64,000 nucleotides of DNA from Pisolithus tinctorius (lineage: Eukaryota; Basidiomycota; Agaricomycetes; Boletales; Pisolithaceae). A model generated the notes under the pieces. That model had not been told where the DNA came from and did no database searches. It was given only the letters and a program-made list of their open reading frames with translations. Of the stretch, positions 60,300-64,000 are shown one piece after another; the stretch's first letter is position 1, and the number at the start of each line of letters is the position of its first letter. The DNA lies in contig JANFAH010000012.1 in assembly GCA_024663395.1 (NCBI GenBank), forward strand, positions 620,001 to 684,000, given 5' to 3'. Position numbers and translations under genes: made by a program.

Positions 60300-60376
60300 G
60301 ATGAGAGCGATGGAAGGGGTTGATGAGGGGAGGAAAGAATCAAATCGATGCGAAGGTTTGAGCCGCGCACTAACAA

Positions 60377-60384
60377 TTATATAC
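60377..60384 (-). promoter_or_regulatory. TATA box of the antisense gene
   Basis: TATATAAT on the - strand, 78 nt upstream of the ATG at 60299, in otherwise GC-rich sequence. Supports transcription from an internal promoter independent of the LTR. Confidence 0.5.
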
Positions 60385-60572
60385 TTAGCGGCCATGAGGC
60401 GCTTATGTCATCGGTCCGGACGCCTATACGCGGTATTCAACGGCCTTCTCGCGTCCCTCGGCTCTATGCTTCCTTCGCTTCCACGCGGAATCATCCGGTG
60501 TTCTCGAACCCTCGGCACCACACCGTTGCCATCACCACGCGGCAAGCTATTTATGTCCTCCACGCCACGTGG

Positions 60573-60609
60573 CTGACCGGGGACGGTCAGCATCTAAGTC
60601 CCCCGCAGG
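60573..60609 (+). repeat. Stem-loop direct repeat, copy 2, at the 3' LTR border
   Basis: CTGACCGGGGACGGTCAGCA, continuing with TAAGTCCCCCGCAGG and ending exactly at the 3' LTR start. Near-copy of 58441-58478. Its place suggests it includes the signal for plus-strand priming, although it is not a classical polypurine run. Confidence 0.8.
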
Positions 60610-61265
60610 TGTGAGGAATCCGCATTCCCTGGACGCGTAAGCCCCTATCATTAACCGTTCCGTGACTACTGTTACGTCCGCTCCCCTCTCGCGTTCACCA
60701 GTTGTTCACGCGCTACCTTCCCGCGCCCTCGCTCCCTCTCGCGCAATGCTATACCCGCGGCCGCTGTGCTCCGGTTGTTGTTTTTCCTCGGACTCTTTCT
60801 TTTATCACGGTCCCTATTCCTTTAGTGCTTGTAGTATACCCTCGGCCTCTGTTTGGCCTGTCTTCTGCGTACGCACTGTCGCGCGGCTTTCCTTTACTGT
60901 ACCCTGTCTTACTTAGGTTCCGGGTTTGTCCGGACTATAAAACCCTGTACTTAGGTACAGAATGATACCTTTTGGCACTCGGAAGGTCACCACGAGTTTC
61001 TTTTCCACTTTGTCTACACCGATCATCTCGCATTACCGCCGCGCACGAACTTCGTATACCGCTCGCACCGCTCGCATCGCCAGTACTACTCCGCGGACCA
61101 CGCCGCGCACGTCACGAAACACTACCGCTACAAAGCGCTGGGTCTCTCCTTCTAGTCCCGACAGTCCAGAATCCCTTGGGACGAACAATTCGTTCCCTTC
61201 ATTTCTTATTGTTGTTATCTAAGCCATCTAGCTCGTGTTATACAGCTACTTGGACTTTTCCTACA
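60610..61265 (+). repeat. Gypsy 3' LTR
   Basis: 656 bp, TGTGAGG to CCTACA, followed by ACGG. Near-identical to the 5' LTR. Confidence 0.93.
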
Positions 61266-61269
61266 ACGG

Positions 61270-62180
61270 GCCCGTCTTTATGTTTTGACAGGGTACATCT
61301 TACTGGGGCCAGGCCCACCCATATGTTGTGACAATATAAATAATACTACTGAAGGGCCCGTCTTTATGTTTCATCAGAGGTACATCTTACTGTGGACAGG
61401 CCCATCCATATGTTGCAACAATATAAATAATACTACTGAAGGGCCTGCCCTTATGTTGTGACTCTATTAAATGATATTAATGACGGGCCCATCTTTATGT
61501 TTTGACAGGGTACATCTTACTGGGGCCAGGCCCACCCATATGTTGTGACTCTATTAAATGATATTAATGACGGGCCCGTCTTTATGTTTTGACAGGGTAC
61601 ATCTTACTGGGGCCAGGCCCGCCCATATGTTGTGACAATATAAATAATACTACTGAAAGGCCCGTCTTTATGTTTCATCAGAGGTACATCTTACTGTGGA
61701 CAGGCCCGTCCATATGTTGCAACAATATAAATAATACTACTGAAGGGCCCGCCCTTATGTTGTGACTCTATTAAATGATATTAATGATGGGCCCGTCTTT
61801 ATGTTTCAACAGCGGTACATCTTGCTATTGACAGGCCCGTCCATATGTTGTGACAGGGGTATGGCTTATGATGAACGGGCCCATTTATATGTTGCAACAC
61901 CATAAATGATATTCCTCCCAGGCCCGTCCTTATGTTGTGACCCTCTCCATGTTATGATAGGCAGGCCCGCCTTGATGTTGTGACAGGGGTGTAACCTACC
62001 AGGACAGGCCCGCCCACATCTTATAGCAGCTCAGTATTCTTAATTGGTCACGGGCCCGTCTAAATGTTTCAACATCCTTACCCACCACGGGCCCTCCCAT
62101 ATGTTGTGGTAATGCACTTACGGGCCCATACATATGTTGCTCACACTTTAGTCCCTTGGGCCTGTCCATGTGTACTGGCT
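61270..62180. repeat. Right-arm GGGCCC array, distal part
   Basis: Continues the right arm after the Gypsy insertion. Its first ~250 bp match 45002-44750 of the left arm in reverse without visible differences; further out the left arm has additional units. Confidence 0.9.
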
Positions 62181-62278
62181 AATCTATTTAGGCAGGCCCG
62201 TCTCGGGGTCTATATAAGTGTTGGTGTTTTGGCGCACAGGCTGCCCATGTGTTGTGACTAAATGGACTACATGGGGTC
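62181..62278 (+). promoter_or_regulatory. Right terminal module, TATA facing outward
   Basis: CGGGGTCTATATAAGTGTTG then GCCCATGTGTTGTGACTAAA and ACTACATGGGGTC at the end. Same block as 7600-7698. The TATA box points into the Copia sequence to the right. Confidence 0.55.
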
Positions 62279-62545
62279 GGTGAATACCCATTTATTTGAT
62301 ACGGGTTTGCGTCCTTCTGGTGGATCTACTAGTATCCACATCCCTTTTTCATGCAATTGTTGTAGTTTGGCTTCTATGGCTTTTTGCCATTCCGGCCACT
62401 CAGGTGAGGCTTTGGCCTCTTGTAGTGTCTTGGGGTCCCCTTCCCCTAGTGTACTTTCATTAAATGCTAAGTACACTCGCTCCGCTGATGAGAGCTCGCA
62501 ATTCTCCGATGTTTGATCATCGTTTAGTAATTCGTCCAAATCGGG
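62279..62545 (-). pseudogene. Copia pol: start of reverse transcriptase
   Basis: Encodes the entry of a Copia RT (EWPEWQKAIEAKLQQLHEKG, then VDPPEGRKPVSNKWVFT). It is cut at NKWVFT by the fold-back insertion; the next residues ([12 protein letters not shown]) are found at 43592 and below. A frame change near 62545-62560 separates it from the integrase frame. Confidence 0.85.
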
Positions 62546-63410
62546 TAATGGTCAACACGTTGTAATTGTGTGACGTCTGGGCTCTTTTGCTTCGCCTCGT
62601 GGGCTCGTCATGTGACTCCGTTTGTTTCCGTTTTGGTTCCGCTTTATCATTGGTGGTTCTTTCTTCCTCGCCTCCAGTGTCTCCTCCTGTAGTTGGCAGG
62701 TCTTGGGGAGGCGAGTCGGTCTCTGGATGGAACCGGTAGTTTCTCGAGGTACATATTTGTCTTGTGCGTGCGTCAAAGTACTGAACGGCGCGCAGGCCAT
62801 CTAGGAAGCCCACGAATGGGTGCACGTGTGATCTCGCATCTAGCTTGGAGATCGTTTGGTGTTCGTCGAGGATCCATACGCGCGTTCCAAACTCTTGGAG
62901 GTGCAATACATCAGGCTCTTGCCCGTACCATCCCTCGTAGGGTGTTTTCTTGCAGGTGCATGTCCATGCGCAGTTGTGCACATAAACTGCATGACTTACA
63001 GCTTCGCACCACAGGAACTTTGGCAGGTCTTTCGCCAGTAGCATTGCCCGTCCTAGCTCTACGACGGTGCGATTGAATCGCTCAGCCACGCCATTTTGTG
63101 GTGGTGAGTACAGTGCCGTAGGTTCTAGCAATATTCCTTTTTCTTTGCACCATGTTATCAGTGTGCTGTTGATGTATTCAGTTCCATTATTGCATCTGAT
63201 TCGTTTAGGGAGTATGTCTTTCTGTCTTTCCAACATCCGCACGTATTCTTTCATGTGTTCTGTTGCCTCCCCTTTCTGTTTCATGTAGTATGTCATAGCG
63301 TACCTTGTTGCATCATCGATGAATGATATGTAGTATTGATCGCCATGTATAGACGTCGTTCGTGCTGGTCCCCACACGTCTGTGTGTGTTAACTCTCCTG
63401 GCGCCAAGGA
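62546..63410 (-). pseudogene. Copia integrase
   Basis: Core begins APGELTHTDVWGPARTTS (first catalytic Asp). The second catalytic site reads RCNNGTEYIN, with Asn where Asp is required (CNNG in place of xDNG). The Glu is in PPQNGVAERFNRTVVELGRA. The Asp to Asn change would abolish strand transfer. The codon change (GAT to AAT after TGC) is what a CpG transition on the opposite strand would give. The C-terminal part is Lys/Arg/Glu-rich linker. Confidence 0.85.
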
Positions 63411-64000
63411 TCAATGTACTCCCTCGGACAGATGCAGTTCGCGTGTCTGCTTAGTGGCAGTACATGCTTCACAATTGAAATCGGGCGAGTTCGGATCGAC
63501 TTTGAACCCTTTCACTAGCTTCTTATGGAACAGGCAGCGCAGTCCGCTTATCCCGATATGGCCAAAGTGTTTATGCCATGTTTTCCACGAGGTTGTTTCA
63601 TTGGCAAGGCTGGTTTGCTCGCTCCTCGTAGGTACTGTAAATTGTAGTTTGTATAAGTGGTTTTTCCACTTTCCCAGTGCAATAACATCTCCTGAGGAGT
63701 TGCGCAATTCGATCTGGCCTCCCCCACTGATGGAGCGACCACCTTGTGCGTCCAAGCAGCCAATCGAAAATAAGTTATTGGGCGATGACGGCACATGTAA
63801 CACATTGCGTAAATTAACAGTGACTGTTCGGTCACCTATTTGGCTATTCACTGTGACTGTGCCACGTCCGGGTACGGCAGCTGGCTTGGTACCTATTCCA
63901 GAGACTGTTTTGTCTGGTAGTACCTCATAGGTAGTGAATGCTTCGCAATGAGCGCAGATGTGTGATGTTGTAGCGCTATCAGCCAACCACACATACGCGG
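63411..64000 (-). pseudogene. Copia protease and GAG-pre-integrase part
   Basis: The frame entering from the right edge carries a protease-like WLADSATTSHIC near 63985 and a GAG-pre-integrase zinc region (WHKHFGHIGISGL, then CEACTATKQTREL). It ends in TGA at 63413-63411, one codon before the integrase frame continues in phase, so this is a nonsense mutation (Arg codon CGA would fit) rather than a natural end. The gag and 5' LTR lie beyond 64000. Confidence 0.82.

Larger units (their letters stand above)
51183..61265 (+). mobile_element. Complete Ty3/Gypsy LTR retrotransposon with antisense cargo
   Basis: 10,083 bp with two LTRs starting TGTGAGG and ending CCTACA, flanked by the 4-bp duplication ACGG. 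Order: 5' LTR, primer-binding site, gag-protease, pol (RT, RNase H, integrase), a cargo segment with an antisense gene, 3' LTR. The GC- and CpG-rich composition is unlike all its surroundings. Joining the flanks at one ACGG restores the arm sequence seen in the left arm of the fold-back element. One frameshift in pol is the only defect I see. Confidence 0.93.
43599..62278. mobile_element. Composite fold-back element inserted in Copia
   Basis: A giant inverted-repeat element is bounded by GGTGAA on each side (43593-43598 and 62279-62284). It is 18,680 bp, of which 10,083 is a later Gypsy insertion. From each end inward: a TATA-bearing terminal module, an ~87-bp repeat array, ~10.8 copies of a 161-bp satellite, an 880-bp unique part, then a 238-bp loop. 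The inner arms (45003-47972 and 48211-51180) are mirror images about 48091.5 and appear essentially identical. The terminal ~18 bp of the two ends differ slightly (TCACATAGTGTAGTC against GACCCCATGTAGTC). It encodes no visible transposase and is presumably mobilised in trans, like fold-back elements elsewhere. Class assignment is by structure only. Confidence 0.8.

Noticed and set aside
58327..60576. Long + strand frame as a third Gypsy protein
   Set aside because: No domain and no homologous motif, and it overlaps a well-supported spliced gene on the other strand; kept only as a low-interest finding.

Overview
The window looks like a repeat-rich, accessory stretch of an Agaricomycete (mushroom-forming basidiomycete) nuclear genome. 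The reasons are: short GT-AG introns of about 45-60 nt with CTNAC-type branch points, HET-domain genes of the basidiomycete type, Tnp2-type transposases and a TET/JBP-like oxygenase gene of the kinds expanded in Agaricomycetes, and Gypsy and Copia LTR retrotransposons. I see no housekeeping gene, rRNA, tRNA or CRISPR array.

Layout. 1-5.9 kb: fragments of unrecognised genes, then a broken TET/JBP-like 2OG-Fe(II) dioxygenase gene (- strand). 5.97-7.70 kb: an array of ~87-bp GGGCCC-containing repeats ending in a TATA-bearing module. 7.7-15.1 kb: a decayed CACTA/EnSpm-type element with a tnp2 transposase gene (+), split by a solo LTR, and a convergent partner gene (-). Its right end (CACTGCAG...) lies at about 15118; its left end was not found. 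15.1-41.0 kb: four tandem paralogous HET-domain genes (A-D, all -), each a unit of about 4-4.5 kb with identical intron phases in the first four exons. A lost its tail to the CACTA element and to a Tc1/mariner-like insertion; B carries a 1-nt frameshift; C and D look intact in the parts I could model. A 492-bp MITE sits upstream of D.

41.9-64 kb: a nest of elements. A Copia retrotransposon (-) is split inside its reverse transcriptase by a very large fold-back element (43599-62278) flanked by a GGTGAA duplication. That element has arms of 4 kb or more, built of an outward-facing TATA module, the ~87-bp array, ~10.8 copies of a 161-bp satellite and an 880-bp unique segment, around a 238-bp loop. 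The right arm is in turn split by a 10,083-bp Gypsy retrotransposon (51183-61265; TSD ACGG; LTRs differing by only two 1-nt indels where compared). Between its integrase and 3' LTR the Gypsy carries an antisense four-exon gene of 322 codons encoding a Cys-rich, coiled-coil protein.

Together: a HET paralog cluster has been used repeatedly as a landing site. The older elements (tnp2, mariner, Copia) show TGA where the family has Arg at seven codons, as expected from CpG deamination, while the Gypsy is CpG-rich and young. The strongest candidates for something undescribed are the composite fold-back element with its shared promoter-like modules, and the antisense cargo gene of the Gypsy.
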